Assembly: GCA_013399855.1 (NCBI GenBank)
Contig: VXAY01004946.1
Coordinates: 229,606 to 293,605 of the forward strand
DNA length: 64,000 nucleotides
Direction of reading: 5' to 3'
DNA from: Oxyruncus cristatus
Taxonomy: Eukaryota > Chordata > Aves > Passeriformes > Cotingidae
Shown here: in pieces, positions 51,897-64,000 of the stretch
Layout: each line of letters opens with the position of its first letter
How positions within the stretch are numbered: position 1 is the first letter of the stretch
Notes under the pieces: generated by a model
What the model was told of the DNA's origin: nothing
The model's database searches: none
The model's input: only the letters and a program-made list of their open reading frames with translations
Translations under genes and position numbers: made by a program

Positions 51897-54800
51897 CTTG
51901 CCTTTTTAAAGTCAGATACTTACTGAGACCAAAGGAAATCCTTTGAGAAGTAATTGTTACTGCTTTCCCCTGTATCTCTCAACTTTGTTACCTAACCAAG
52001 TCAGAAATACCTGATTCGATGCTTTCGCTTGACCTTTAAAAAATTCTGGCCTAAGTTCTTTCAATCAAATGAAGTGAATTTCCTGTCTGTCTTCTTTCTC
52101 CTTTCACACAGGTTTTAGGGATCAACTAGACATTTACCAGTAATAGATTGTCTACAGTACTCTTGGTCATTTTCCACTTTAATGTAATGTTATTGACATC
52201 TACGAATGATGACATATGTGAAGTTAATCTATTTTATCCTACTAAAATCTGGTTTATTTCTGTTGAAACAAGTCCATTGCATCCAAGAACATAATTTCAG
52301 TTACTGTTGAATCAGTACTTGTTTGAAGTGCTAATTATCAAACAATTATGTTCTTTTTGGCTTTATTCACTATGATAGTCGTCTTCTTGACATGCATACT
52401 CTATTACTTATTTCAAAGTACACAATTCCTACAAAATTGGGAAGAATTTTTATCCTGTACAAGTTGACAAATATCGTTCAAGTAAATTTGCTAAGAAATG
52501 TCATCAGTTATGAAAATACTAGTCTTACTGGAATTTTAGAGTATATATATTAAAAAGTATATGTTCTGTTGAGATTTACATGAATCTTCTTAATGATGGG
52601 TTATATTTTCTGGGACTTTGATATTTTCTTCTCCTAATTAAGGAAGCAAAAGAAATTTTATAATAGGCCATACAACTTAATATGTGTTTTTTAATAAAAG
52701 TGAACCTAGGAAGCATTTGAGAACTTGGTGTAAAAATAATCTAAGAAATCATATTGTATTGTGTCGATATTTGTATGAGTTTCTCTATCAGCTGATCTAT
52801 AACAAGGATGCTGTTGAAATGTACCAGAATAATTTCACAACACATGAATACTTTTGACCAAATGTAAAGTTCTATAGGGTGTAATCACACTACACAGAAT
52901 TTACAACTCCATTTTTTAAATAAGTAAACCCTATAAAAATTATCAGTAAAATTAAAGTAAAATAGCAGTTTTTTCAAGGTGTTGCATTCTGTTGTATTGT
53001 TGCAGATGCTGTGAGGATACTTAACATTTGGAGTCAGTGTACTTAACTAAATTCAGAGTACTGTGTTACTGGTTTAATGGAGTTATATTTTGTAGGCATT
53101 GTATCTAATAGGTATTTATATTTTTCAAAATTGTACCGACTTGGGGAGCTTTTTTTCCTCAAATTATTTTTTTGTCTAGTTGTATCTGCATCTCCATAGT
53201 CATACCGAGCTGCAAACTTGAGTGACTCAACTTCTTGCAGAATGTTTATCCCACAATTTCTGTGTTTTTCAAGGAAAACCACAAGTGGAGATTCAGGTTT
53301 AAGATTAGATATTTACAGTTCTCTCTAGTTAGCATAACTCAAGCAAAAACATCCAGACAGTGTTTGAATTACATTCCTATTAATTCTGTGGAGACAATTC
53401 TGTGACAACAAAGATAGCCAGGATATATCCTATATCTCTGCTATAAGCTGAGAGCACTTGCACATTGGTATATATCATGGAATGTGCCTGGTTTTCCTGG
53501 AAAACTGTGGGGTAATGCTGATACCAGAAACACTTTAATGAAGTTTGTAGTTGTTAGCCTGTACAAATCCCAATCAAAACCAAAAACAAACTAAAAACCA
53601 CCCAAAGAAACACCCTAAACCCGCTCACAAACCACCAGAATGTTAAAAATACAGTTTGTGTGAACATGTCTAAAGTTTGGGGGAGGATATGAATTAGAAG
53701 CCTGGATTATACATCGGATTAAATTTAGAGTTAAGGCAAGGTGTTTATAACTTCATAAAAATAGGTGATCTTGGTGTTTATTTTCTTAATTTTCTTATGT
53801 ATATAGTAACTCTTAACACATTAACTCATAATTCTTGTCTTTAGAGTTAATGAATATGTTTAAAAGAATTTTTCTTACCAGCTTGCATCTACTGTTGTGT
53901 TGTCAGCAATCTTGGTAGAAAGAAGATGGGAACTCTATATTAATAGAGTTCAATGAAAGGAGTAGAAAAACGCAGTTCCTGTAAAAGAAACATTTTCAAT
54001 GCAATAAAAATCTTTGTGTTTCAAAATGGATGCGTAAGAAGAAAGAATTGAAATTACTTAATTTAAAAAAAAAAAAAATCTAAGAAAAAAATCCTAAGTA
54101 GCCCCGTATTGTATCTCCCTTATTGTAACACTTTGAGGAAAAAACTATTCAGGACAGAAAGCAAAGTGTAGGAATAAGTCATTAATTTGTAACGTGGCAA
54201 AAACCTAAGAGGTAATATTCTCTAATTGTCAGTAACCTCGTATAGTTCAGTCTGGTAAGAGGGTTCACAGATTGATGACAATATGTGCAAGCTACATAAG
54301 TTACTCAGGTTAATTGAAATGAAAAGAGATTCTAAGGAACTTTGTTAAGGTTTAGAGAAGATAGGAGAACAGATGGCATGATGGCAAATGGAGTTTGTTG
54401 TGTTGAAGAGCAAGGGGGATGCATTTTGGAAGGAATATTTTGAACTAATTGTGACTACATTAATAATGGCAGTTTCAAATAGTTATAAAAGCTACTTGCA
54501 AGCTCTTTCTTAATGTTCCTGTAGCAATGCTTGGTCAGGAAAAATGAGTGAAAAATCCCTGTATTGTACCAATAGTAGAACAAATCAGTCATCATATTGG
54601 GATGCGGTAGGAACAGGAATAAATTTGAAAGAGCAGTGCTTTTATGATGGTGATCATCAGCCACCCTGGAAAAAGTTCTGTTCTCCCCACTGGAAAAAAG
54701 AGCATAACAGAAATAGGGGTCCTAAAATAAGCAAAAATATTGTGTGGGAACAATGTGCATATGAAGGGGACTGAAAGTTGATGACAGGAAACTAGTGAAT

Positions 54801-55089
54801 GATATGCAAGAAGTAGCATAGAGAATTATGGCTGGATATAACTGATCCTTTCTTGATATAAGAACAAATAAATATTTAACACAGCTGAAAATCAGAAGAT
54901 GCTGAAAGAAGCAATGCTACATTCACACACAATTACCACTCTGGAAAGTTTTTTGACCCTAGATATAATATGACTTGAAATGAAGCTTCATATTCGTTAG
55001 AGTGAACCTGAGAGTCACTTCCAGCAAAAAGGGTAGTCCTAGTATTCTCATCCTTGCACATCTCATTTCCTCCTCCCCTCGTTCCTCAG

Positions 55090-55295
55090 GGATTACTTTT
55101 TGTCTCTGAGCTGAATTGGTTAGTCACTATCTTTGAATTTACTGACTTGCTTAGGGGTCAGGTGAATGTCAGAGGGAGGGAAGCTGTGGAGAAGGAGATG
55201 CTGAGAGCCCTTTCTCAGCAGCAGGAAGATGTTATATTGCTTCAGACCATCTCATTAACCTCGAGTGAAGAAAAAGGGATTATACACTTAAGTAG
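55090..55295 (+). CDS. speculative internal exon, 206 bases
   Basis: A strong acceptor (pyrimidine-rich CCTCCTCCCCTCGTTCCTCAG, ending at 55089) is followed by 206 bases open in one plus frame. That frame includes VRGREAVEKEML and ALSQQQED, a hydrophilic helix-like composition. A donor-like AG then precedes GTAAAA at 55296. The frame ends at the TAA overlapping the donor. It lies 11 kb downstream of the CpG-island donor on the same strand, where a second exon would be plausible. I recognise no homologous protein, and such triplets of signals occur by chance in 64 kb. Confidence 0.18.
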
Positions 55296-58157
55296 GTAAA
55301 AAGCCATGGTTACTTGAGTTTACACTCTGAGCATGAAAGGTTGTTTATCTTCTAATTCATGTGATCAGGAAGAAATGTTCATATAGGCAATATATTCTGT
55401 AAATGTCAATGATGAGCTTTCTTCAGTTTTTGTTGGCCACCAGACCGATCATGTACTGATCTGACACTTCTTATTTTCCAAATCATCATTGCCTTAATTG
55501 TACAAGTCAGATTTGGCCTAATTATAAACTCAGTTTCATATACAACCATCTGCCAAAATTACCATCTGTAACAATTCAGCTTTTAGCTTTGAGAAGAGGA
55601 AAACACTTTAAGATATATTGTAGCTGAACTCAAATTACATGTGAAAATAATGACAGCTGAGACATTTATACTGAAAGCTCGTTCTTTTAGCATGTGACTA
55701 TGAATGGTGAGAACTCAAAATTTTATGCAAAATTGTCATGTTGCATTAGTTCTAGTCATCGAAAAACTGGAGTTTCCTTTTACTATCCATGAAAGACGCT
55801 CTTGTACAGCACTTCGGTATCAAGAAAAAGCACTTAAAAGTGTGTTGTTGCCTTCTAGGAGTGCATAGGAATTAAAAATATACTTGAGATTCTGATGCAG
55901 TCATTGGCTTTTGTGTTAAAGGAAGCATTTTGTCACTCCCGTCCCATTTTTTGCCATCTTCAACTTACATTGTCCTGGAAAAAAAACACCTTACATGTGA
56001 GTTGAAATTCCTAAAATGGTCATCCTGACAATTTGCTTTCTTTAAAAAAAAAAAAAAAAAGGCAGCATATGGCACAGAAAAATGATTTCAGAAAGAACTT
56101 TTAAAATCAACAATGGCATGATGCATTTTAGTAAATCTTGAAAAACAATGACATTTTTGATATATGAAAATATTTTCACTTTAGAGCAAAAACTTGAAAA
56201 AAATATAGTTGATTTTTTTTTTCTTACTAATATACAAGTGTAATTACTTTAAGATAAGGCAAAATGTGTTTGTAATTCCACATTGCTGAGGTAAATGGCT
56301 TATTGGCTGCCCAGTGCTTACGTTGTCTTGCAAGCATACTTAAACGTTTTGAAGATTAGTTTCTAATTTGATGTGTCACTTACCTGATTTGTCAGCAGTC
56401 CCACAAGCTTCAAGGCTTTTGAGATTAATCCCATCCATTGGTCCATCACTTTGGATAAATATTCTTTTCACAAATATAGACCCATTCTTAATGTACTTAT
56501 TTTCTAATAATAATGTAAATGTAAGATTGTGCTATCCTTTTACAGACCATTACCTTAAAGCTAAATTGTTCACTTTGGTTTTGCATATGTATAGGAAGAC
56601 ATACAATTCAAATTATGTAGGAAATAAAATGCTGCCTGAGAGCTTAGAGCATTTTTGGAAGTAAAATTCTTTACTGGGTAGCCCTCATAAAAAAATATGA
56701 GAGAACCGAGTTGAAATGAGGATCTTGAAAAAGTAGTGGGTTTTTTTGTTTGTTTGGGGTTTTTTTCCCCAATCAGAAAATGTTTTAAATCTGATGTTCT
56801 TTTCCTCTGTGTTATAAACTTGCATGATTCTCACAAACATCTCTTGGATCAGTACTAGTATGTATGGCTCAGCTTGCCAGGTACAGTGATAAGAAGTACA
56901 AAATCAATATCTAGTGAAACCTCAAAAATGTATGCTTTTAAATAGGTTTAGGAAGAATCTAAGCCTAGTAGTGTTGTTTCTGAAGGGCTCATTGGAACTT
57001 TGTTTGATTATTGACAAATGTGGAATCATGGACTCCAAGTTGTTGAACGTTAAGGTTTAAATTTACACATTTCCCAGGGAAGTATCCCAACAGATGTTAT
57101 GCTAGCTATTGGTTAGCTGACTACAGTACCAAGAAATGCTATGTACAAAGAAGAACAGAATTTTTGTTGCTACAAATTAATTCAACATGTTGAAAGTCCT
57201 CAGTGGTTTTCCTATGTCTCCTGATGAAAGAAGATGAAAACTTAGCACCAAAGTCAGAAGATGGAGGTTTCATGTTTCACTTTCGTTCGTTTTCAGTATA
57301 ATCTTTTCCGCTGACAAATTGTCTTCATGAAACTTTTTGCAGTTTTTGTAAAAGTTGACTATAAATTATTGTGAAATTATTGTTAAAATGTTTGCACTGG
57401 CTGTTTATGGGACCAGAAGCTTTCACTGCCTAACAACACATGTTGTTGGAAATAGAACATGGTGTGGAAAGGGTTATGTCTTTATCTTAAAAGTACAACT
57501 GTTTTTAATAAATGAGGGACTGTTGAGTTTTCCTCATTTATTCTCTTATGGCACATACTAGGTCTTCTGTCTACTATTGGCTTAGCATTTACAAGATACT
57601 TGTAAAACATTGCATTAAATATGTAAAACCGTGTTTCTAAATCATGAATAGCACATCATTATTAGACATTATGTGGAATATAGTAAATTTCTTGATGAAA
57701 TGAAAATTAGTGAGAAGGAGCAGAAACTCAGGCTTCACTATGGAAGACTGGGAGGCCATAACCTGGCTCCATTTCTGCAGCTGAGTTATGTAATGGCATT
57801 CCCTTTTGCTAGAGTAGATCAGTGTATGCAAAATACTTTTCATCCCTGTTACATGCCCCAAGGTAATCATTTAGGTTTAGAGTAGTACTTGTAAAAGTAA
57901 GTTTTGAATACTGAAAGAACTACTAACAGCTTTTATTACTTATGTTCAAAATTTTAGGTGTCACTACTGATAGAAGGAAACCTAAAATATCCCTCAAGTA
58001 TTTCCCCAAAGATCCAAGATTTAAAGCAGTGGAAAAGCAGAATGACCTTCTTTCATGGATGTTATAGTTGGTGTTGAAAACTTTGACCACAAACCTGGCT
58101 AACTGTCTGCCTGACTAACTGTTTTTTGTTGGTTGGTTTGGTTTTTTTACATCTCTT
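55296..58157. other. non-coding stretch
   Basis: No gene or repeat family was recognised. A 17-base A run lies at 56044-56060. Confidence 0.55.
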
Positions 58158-58713
58158 TGTCCTGGTTTCAGCTGGGATAAAGTTAACTTTCTTCCCAGTA
58201 GCTGGTATAGTGTTGTGTTTTGGATTTAGTACGGGAATAATGTTGACAACCTGCTGATGATTTTAGTTGTTACTGAGTAGTGCTTACCCTAAGTCAAGAG
58301 CTTTTCAGCTTCTCATGCCCTGCTAGCAAGAAGGCTGGAGGGGCACAAGAAGCTGTGAGGGCACATGGTCAGGACAGCTGACCCAAACTAGTCAAAGGGA
58401 TACCATGCCGCATGGTAAGCTACCATATAAATTTTGGGGGAAAGCTGACTACGGGCAACTGCTGCTTGGTAACTGGCAGGTCAGTTGGTGGTGAGCAATT
58501 GCATTGTACATCACTTGTTTTGTATATTCTAATTATTTTATTACTATTGTTACCATTATTATTTTCTTTTTCTGTCCCATTAAACTATTTATATCTCAAC
58601 CTATGGGTTTTCTCAGTTTTACTCTTCCAATTCTCTCCCTGATCCTGCTGGGGAGGAGGAGTGAATGAGAAGCTGTGTAGTGCTTAGTTGCCATCTGGGA
58701 TTAAACCATGACA
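58158..58713 (+). mobile_element. near-complete solo LTR (avian ERV, ERVL-like)
   Basis: The element begins TGTCCTGGTTTCAGCTGGGA and ends TTAAACCATGACA, giving the TG...CA ends with short inverted TGTC/GACA termini expected of an LTR. Inside are a TATA-like ATATAAA (about 58425), the family blocks GTGGTGAGCAATTG and ATTGTACATCACTTGTTTTG, and an ATTAAA poly-A signal (58579-58584). The flanking pentamers are CTCTT (58153-58157) and CTATT (58714-58718). They look like a 5-bp target-site duplication with one mismatch, which points to an ERVL-type integrase. No internal region or second LTR is adjacent, so it is a solo LTR left by recombination between the two LTRs. Confidence 0.88.
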
Positions 58714-59520
58714 CTATTCACAATACAAAATCACTTTCCTCACCAACATACATGTTACATCAGAATCTGAAATTTATCGGCTGAGGTTTTGGGGGATCAA
58801 AGTGAAAACTTCTCATTTCCTGTTTCGAACCTTTTAAGTTGATGCAGGTGCTACTGTCTGGAATATATCCAAAGAAGCCAGATTTTGTGCAAGTAAATTT
58901 GGAATACCTTTTATGTCAGCAGTTACTTATCAATGGGAGAAACTGCTCTGAATAATGAGGAGGGATCCCATTTAAAGGTTACATGACTTACTGTTGACTT
59001 GCTTGTCTTCACTTTAGAAAGCAACCACCTGACTGGATACTACATCCATTGTGACAACTGCAACAATACTTAGTAAGAGTTAGGGTAATCCTCTCTTTAC
59101 ATTTGCTGGAGAGGAGAGAGGAGAACCTGTGAAACTAAGGTATTGTAGAGAATAAATAAGTAGAATTTGTAATCTGAGAAGAGGTAAGAGAAAGAGAATG
59201 TTTTGTTTATTTTCCATGAGTTTTGAGGGTGGTGGTGGTGGTGGTGGTGATGCTGCTTTTGTGTCATGAAGCAATGAAAGTCAAATGGAATTTTTAATTA
59301 TGCATAACAAAGACTCAGATAGTAGAGTTGATCTTCACAAGTGCATGAAGAGAACAAACCAGAAAGATGGAGGTATAAGTATATAAGCAAAGGAGCAGCG
59401 TTGCCGCAAGAACACATTAATATAAACCACTGTCATACATTTAGACTGCACAGCACAAAGCTTTTAACCATCAGAACAGTGAAGATCTGGGACAGTTTCC
59501 CAAGATTAACCTTGACCCCT
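58714..59520. other. non-coding interval between LTR and CR1
   Basis: Nothing was recognised apart from the GGT microsatellite at 59228. The end near 59440-59520 may belong to an older CR1 portion, too degraded to call. Confidence 0.5.
59228..59248 (+). repeat. (GGT)7 microsatellite
   Basis: Seven perfect GGT units are followed by GATGCTGCT. The tract is likely length-variable. Confidence 0.95.
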
Positions 59521-60005
59521 GTGTTTAGTTCTGGGCCCTTCGCTAAAGGAAGACATTGAGCTGCTGGGGGTGTCCAGAGAAGGACAATGAAGCTGGTGAA
59601 GGGTCTAGTGCACAAGTCTTCTGAAGATCTGCTGAGGGAGCTGGGGTTGTTTACCCTGGGGAAAAGGATGCTTTGGGAGACCTTATCACTTGCTACAACT
59701 ACCTGAAAGGAGGTGAGAGTCAATCTCTTCTCCTAGGTAACAAGCAGTAGAACAAGAGGCCATGGCCTCAAGTTGTGCCATGGGAGGTTTAGGTTGGACG
59801 TTAGGAAAAATTTCTTCACCAAAAGGATGGTCAGGCATTGGAACAGGCTGCCCAGGGAAGTGGAGTCTTAAACCCTGGAGGTATTTAAAAAACATGTAGA
59901 TGTGGTGCTTAGAGACGTGGTTTAGTGGTGGACTTGGCAGTGCTGGGTTAACAGTTGGACTCGATGATCTTGGAAGGCTTTTCCAATCTAAATGATGCTG
60001 TGATT
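59521..60005 (+). mobile_element. CR1 LINE 3' half, plus strand
   Basis: The C-terminal RT region starts at a segment equivalent to VFSSGPF. It passes through KDIE-like and QRRTMKLVKGLVHKSS-like residues and the CTACAACTACCTGAAAGGAG block (about 59692). It then covers the segment with LEAMASC in antisense (GRFRLD-equivalent in sense, about 59790) and the CATTGGAACAGGCTGCCCAG block. The 3' UTR has GTGGACTTGGCAGTGCTGGG and GACTCGATGATCTTGG, and ends AATGATGCTGTGATT. Several indels break the frame. The 3' UTR type matches the 63.5 kb tail and differs from the 24 kb copy. Confidence 0.93.
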
Positions 60006-63000
60006 ATTACCTCCACTCCCACTTTACTCCTTCCCTCTATTACGTTTTATCCAGTCCTATTAAAAACGTATCAAAGGAGTGGGATATGACAGATCTGTTA
60101 TCTGGAGCCTACCTATTCCAGGAGTTACCTGAAGCCCACAGTGACTCTGAAAACTGATACCTGCTGTGAAGTGGTGGCAGATAAAGTCAGTGAAGAGATT
60201 TATGCTCTAAGAATATCAGTCTTCTGAATGCCTGTTGAGGAGAACTACCCTGTATGTTGGAATTCAGGTTACTGATACCATTTGCGTTAGTAGTAGATGA
60301 TGCCAGAGCCTTTCTGGATGGACTGCAGAGTACCACATTGGCCTGATGTTGGTCATGAGATCTTCACAATGACAGAGGGACTGAGGAGAGCGGCTGGTGC
60401 TGAATCCCATGATCTTTATCATGATGCTAACCATATCATTAATATGATATGGTTTCTCACCTGCCCCTGAGTGCCCTGGTAGACCACCAATGCAGACAGC
60501 AGCTGTAAAAAGTCAGGAAATTAATAATCTAACAATATATAGTGCAATACTGATGTGAAAAACTATCACCCGTCAGCACTGTCAAAGCTTATACTGATGT
60601 TAGCATATCCAAGAGATTCAAACACTGTTCTTTAATAACATCTAAGCTTGTAATTGTAAGGATGTAATACACTTAAGGTAGGTGGATGAAACTATACTGG
60701 AATCTAGTTTTAGTCTGTGTTCAGAAATTAACCTTTTGTAATGCAGTGTCATATCAAGCAGGTCAGAGAAATTAGTTCTGAATTTATGTCCCTATAAAGA
60801 TATAGCACCTATCAGGGTGTTATCAAAAAAATTCAGTGTTCAGAAACAGAATAGAATGAAGCACCAGGGAGGACATTTTCATCATGCACGTGAATTTTAG
60901 TGTATGTCTAGTATCAAAATGGCTGTTGTTTTCAATCTTCCTGATAATTATTTTTTTAATTTATTTTTTCAGTGTAATATTTCTTCCGACCTGAATTCCA
61001 TGTAGTTTGTAGCAGATGGAAAAGATCCAGTACAGAATTTCTGTAACAGGTCTTACTCAGTTTCCTTTACTGGTGCTTGAAGGTCTAAGATTAAAAAAGT
61101 TTGCTCTGTGTATATATTCATTATAATTCAAAAGAATATTCAGCATAGTGGACTTTTTTTGCATGAACTTGGCAAACAAGCAAGACCTCTGAAATAGATC
61201 TTTAGAAACAATCTTTAATTAAGTACTTTGTTTAAGAGAATGACTTTTCATTCCCTGAGGAAGTCAGATCATCCATCTCCATATAGCGTGAGAAGCTTGT
61301 CCTCCCTGCAAAGATAATCTTGTACCTTATGTTGCCTTCCCCTTTCAATTACTTAAAAATGCCTTTGGATCTATGCTAGAACACTCTTCAGTAAGTTCCC
61401 AGGAGGGGAAAAAAAAGACAACTTCCTCTTTGGAGTTTATGGAAGGTTTTGTTGAGTCAACTGAAATCTGATCTTCTACTTATTTCTATTTTCATTGCAC
61501 ATATATTTTGAATCTCAGTGTTTTTATCACTCTAAAATTGGATAGAAAAATGTAAAATTTCAGTAGCAATCCTGGATGATTGTTACAGAATTTTACAACT
61601 GAAACACTTTTGTCCTTTAAAACTCCTGGTTCTTTTACAGAACTAGAATGCCACCTGATTAATTATTATCAGTAAATACTTATATGGACGCCATTAAGAC
61701 AAGTTCCAGAGGCAACATTCATGTACAATTACCTGTCTCTTGGTAACTTCACTTGCCAGTATTTGGGAACTAAACCCACTGGCTGTTATCCAGGACAGAT
61801 TTAGGATGCATGGAAGCTGCCTGATTGTCAAGTGAGATTAAAGAATGGACAGAATTTATTGTGGATCAGATAGCATTTTTAAAGAACCAAAGCCTATATT
61901 TTTAGAACAACCAAATATTTTGCAATGGTATCATTGCAGGGATTGAAAATAAATATATTAATTTATACATTAAGAAGACTGAATGTTTACTGAATGTAAT
62001 TACAAAATACCTGGATTGCATTGATTTGCAAGGCAAACTCTTTATCACCTTACCAAGCACAACAGTAGCACACTGGCTGGAACAGCCGGCTGCTTCTGCA
62101 TCTGTGGAGAGGAGCTGCAAGGGGTAGAGGATGAGAGCAATTGGCCTGAGGTTGCATGAAATGAAGTTGGCACATAGTTTAAGCAGCTTCCTAGTTTTCC
62201 CAAGATCTGGATGGTGGGAAAAAATGGTGTGATTCATCATTTTCTCAGCACAATAAGACTATATATCTTAAATTTGTCTGTCTCGGGAAATAGATGTGCA
62301 TAACTTGGCAGAACTAGAGAATTGTTTCTCCTTCCAGCTGAAAAAAAAAATAATTGAAAGAGTAGTTCTGCATTAGCGTTGAACGGCTTTGGGACTATCT
62401 TTTATCCATTGACCTGAATAGAATTATTTCCAATTCACTTAACCGTGTACTTTACAAGGGAACATGGTCTACAAGGATCTGAATACAATTGGCTTTGCTT
62501 TTGCACATGTGGCTGGCAGAGTCTAGCAAGTGGCCCTTTAGCATTCTGCCACCAAATGAACAATTAAGATGAAAAGTCCTGTTCTTGTCAGTTACCATTA
62601 GGCGTTTTAGGAGTGCCATATGGGTAAGCAAGTGAGTGAAAAGGTGCGGGAAAAGAGGTTCTATGGTTGGAAAAATCATGGAAAGGCAAATACAGAATTG
62701 TCACAAAAAGATCAAACAACTGTGAAAGCAGGTTGCCTGTCAAACTCATTTGAATGTAGGGAGCAATGGCCCCTTTCCCTGCTCAAATACGTAAAAAGAA
62801 CTTGTAGGTTACTTCCCCTTTACCCCTTGAAGTACCCTCATATTATGTGTTTGAGATATTATATAATAAACTGGGTAGAAAAGCATTCTGTGTTTTTTAA
62901 TAGCTGAATATACGTTCAAGTATATCTCATCTAAAACAGTCCAAAACTTACTCTGAGAGTGACTAGCATTTCTATAGTCTGTGTTTAAATCAGAACCTAG

Positions 63001-63495
63001 ATAAATCGCTCTGATACTTCATTGCTTACTTTTATCGTCATGCTTCCTACTATATATCATTGTTAAAAAAACTGAAGAGTGGTGTCAGTCACTAGAAAAG
63101 TATGCAACTGTATTTTGTAATCATAATAAAGCATGTAGGATGTGATCCAGAGATTTTTAGGTGTCTCACCCCAGCAGAGTGACTCACTGAGATGGAGCTA
63201 GCCTACGTTTTGTTCAATGTACTGCCAAAACGTTGTTCAGGAAAACTAACATGTTGACTGGGGAACTTTCCAGAAGTTTAGGTGCCCAATAGGAGTGCAT
63301 GTGTGAGACAAGGGTACACATAAACCTTCTGATATCTGTTCAGTGAACATGTATTTTTTTTGTGTGTTTTGGCTTTATAATTTAAAATGCATAAATGCTC
63401 TGAAAAATAAGGGATGGGAATACCAGTGTACGCCTAGTTTGCCCCTTTTATCCAGGAAGTCATCATAGCTAGGAAAGTAGCTCCAGTGGTAGATG
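60006..63495. other. non-coding stretch
   Basis: No gene or repeat family was recognised. A perfect hairpin lies at 60429. Frames are at most 112 codons, without known homology. Confidence 0.55.
60429..60454. repeat. perfect inverted repeat, 11-bp arms, TAAT loop
   Basis: AACCATATCAT and ATGATATGGTT flank a 4-base TAAT loop. The hairpin is isolated, and no terminator or RNA gene context is expected in this genome type. Confidence 0.92.
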
Positions 63496-63580
63496 TGTAG
63501 ATGTGTCACTTGGGGATATGATTTAGCAGTGGACTTGGCAGTGCTGGGGTTTGACTTTTCTGACCTAAATGATTCTATGG
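63496..63580 (+). mobile_element. CR1 LINE 3' tail with internal deletion
   Basis: GTGTAGATGTGTCACTTGGG, GTGGACTTGGCAGTGCTGGG and a terminal AATGATTCTATGG mark the CR1 3' UTR of the same type as the 59.5 kb copy. About 25-30 consensus bases (around GACTCGATGATCTT) are missing in the middle. Confidence 0.9.
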
Positions 63581-64000
63581 TAATAAGAAGGTAGATACCA
63601 CAGGAACAGAGCCCAGCTCCCATGAGTTGGAATTACCTTGATTATAGGAATCTTAATGCAGGCCTGACACTCATTAGAGAGCACCCTAGTTGGTTGGCAC
63701 TGGTGTCACCAAATATAATAGCCTGTCTTTTGATGGACAGTAGGTGTACAGCAGACTTAATGCTTCAACTATGTGTTACTCAGTGTTAATGCAGTGGTTC
63801 CTTCAACTACTCTTCTGGGTACTTGAGAGTGTGTAGGGACATTGCCAGTTCCAAATGTGGTTGCCAAAATACTTCACTGTTTCCAAATCTAGGTGGTCAT
63901 GGCTGGTTGACTTCTTTTCCCAAACTTAACTCACTTTTTGTCTAGCATTTAAGCAGTATTTAGGCACAGCCTGAATGTATTATGTTACCAGTGTTATTTG
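63581..64000. other. non-coding end of window
   Basis: No gene or repeat was recognised. Confidence 0.55.

Larger units (their letters stand above)
44371..55089. other. non-coding stretch, possible first intron
   Basis: No exon or repeat family was recognised. If the 43796 donor is real, this is intronic. An 18-base A run lies at 47017-47034, a 14-base A run at 54065-54078, and AT-rich palindromic sequence near 50305-50345. Open frames up to 111 codons (48354-48689) match nothing known. Confidence 0.5.

Noticed and set aside
59228..59248. Poly-proline coding run on the minus strand
   Set aside because: It is the antisense reading of a GGT microsatellite within a short chance frame.

Overview
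The window is vertebrate nuclear DNA, almost certainly from a bird. The interspersed repeats are CR1 LINEs with the avian type of 3' end (short ATTCTATG-like octamer tails and no poly-A), plus two copies of one LTR family that I recognise from bird genomes. Background DNA is AT-rich (about 35-40% GC by eye) and gene-poor. No complete protein-coding gene can be read. Most open frames are short chance ORFs or lie inside dead retroelements. The species cannot be fixed from the sequence; a neoavian bird is a reasonable guess from the LTR family.

Layout. 1-9.0 kb is AT-rich non-coding DNA. 9.0-14.7 kb holds three CR1 insertions: two minus-strand copies of one subfamily, the second joining an endonuclease piece to the reverse-transcriptase C-terminus, and one plus-strand 3' fragment. 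14.7-22.8 kb is mostly unassigned, with one short CR1 tail and two AT-rich low-complexity tracts. 22.8-25.9 kb is a nested repeat cluster: an old, stop-ridden CR1 split by a younger CR1 and a 5'-truncated LTR. 25.9-42.8 kb is non-coding with one minus-strand CR1 tail (32.0 kb), a candidate conserved non-coding block (34.4-35.7 kb) and a possible decayed LTR-retroelement piece (39.1-39.9 kb).

The one strong gene-level signal is a CpG island at about 42.8-44.4 kb, interrupted by an 844-base run of N. Just right of the gap an exon-like end is followed by a good plus-strand splice donor (GTGAGT at 43796). This is best read as the promoter and first exon of a gene whose body probably runs rightward; most of exon 1 is in the gap and the gene cannot be named. 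A weaker minus-strand donor at the left edge keeps divergent transcription possible. About 11 kb downstream, 55090-55295 has a strong acceptor, an open frame and a usable donor, a speculative second exon.

44.4-64 kb is non-coding apart from that, with a near-complete solo LTR (58.16-58.71 kb), a CR1 3' half (59.5-60.0 kb), a short CR1 tail (63.5 kb), a GGT microsatellite and several perfect inverted repeats. I found no tRNA, rRNA, CRISPR, recognisable microRNA or other novel system. The points most worth checking are the gapped CpG-island exon, the hairpin with start codons on both strands at its edge, the nested CR1/LTR cluster and the candidate conserved non-coding block.
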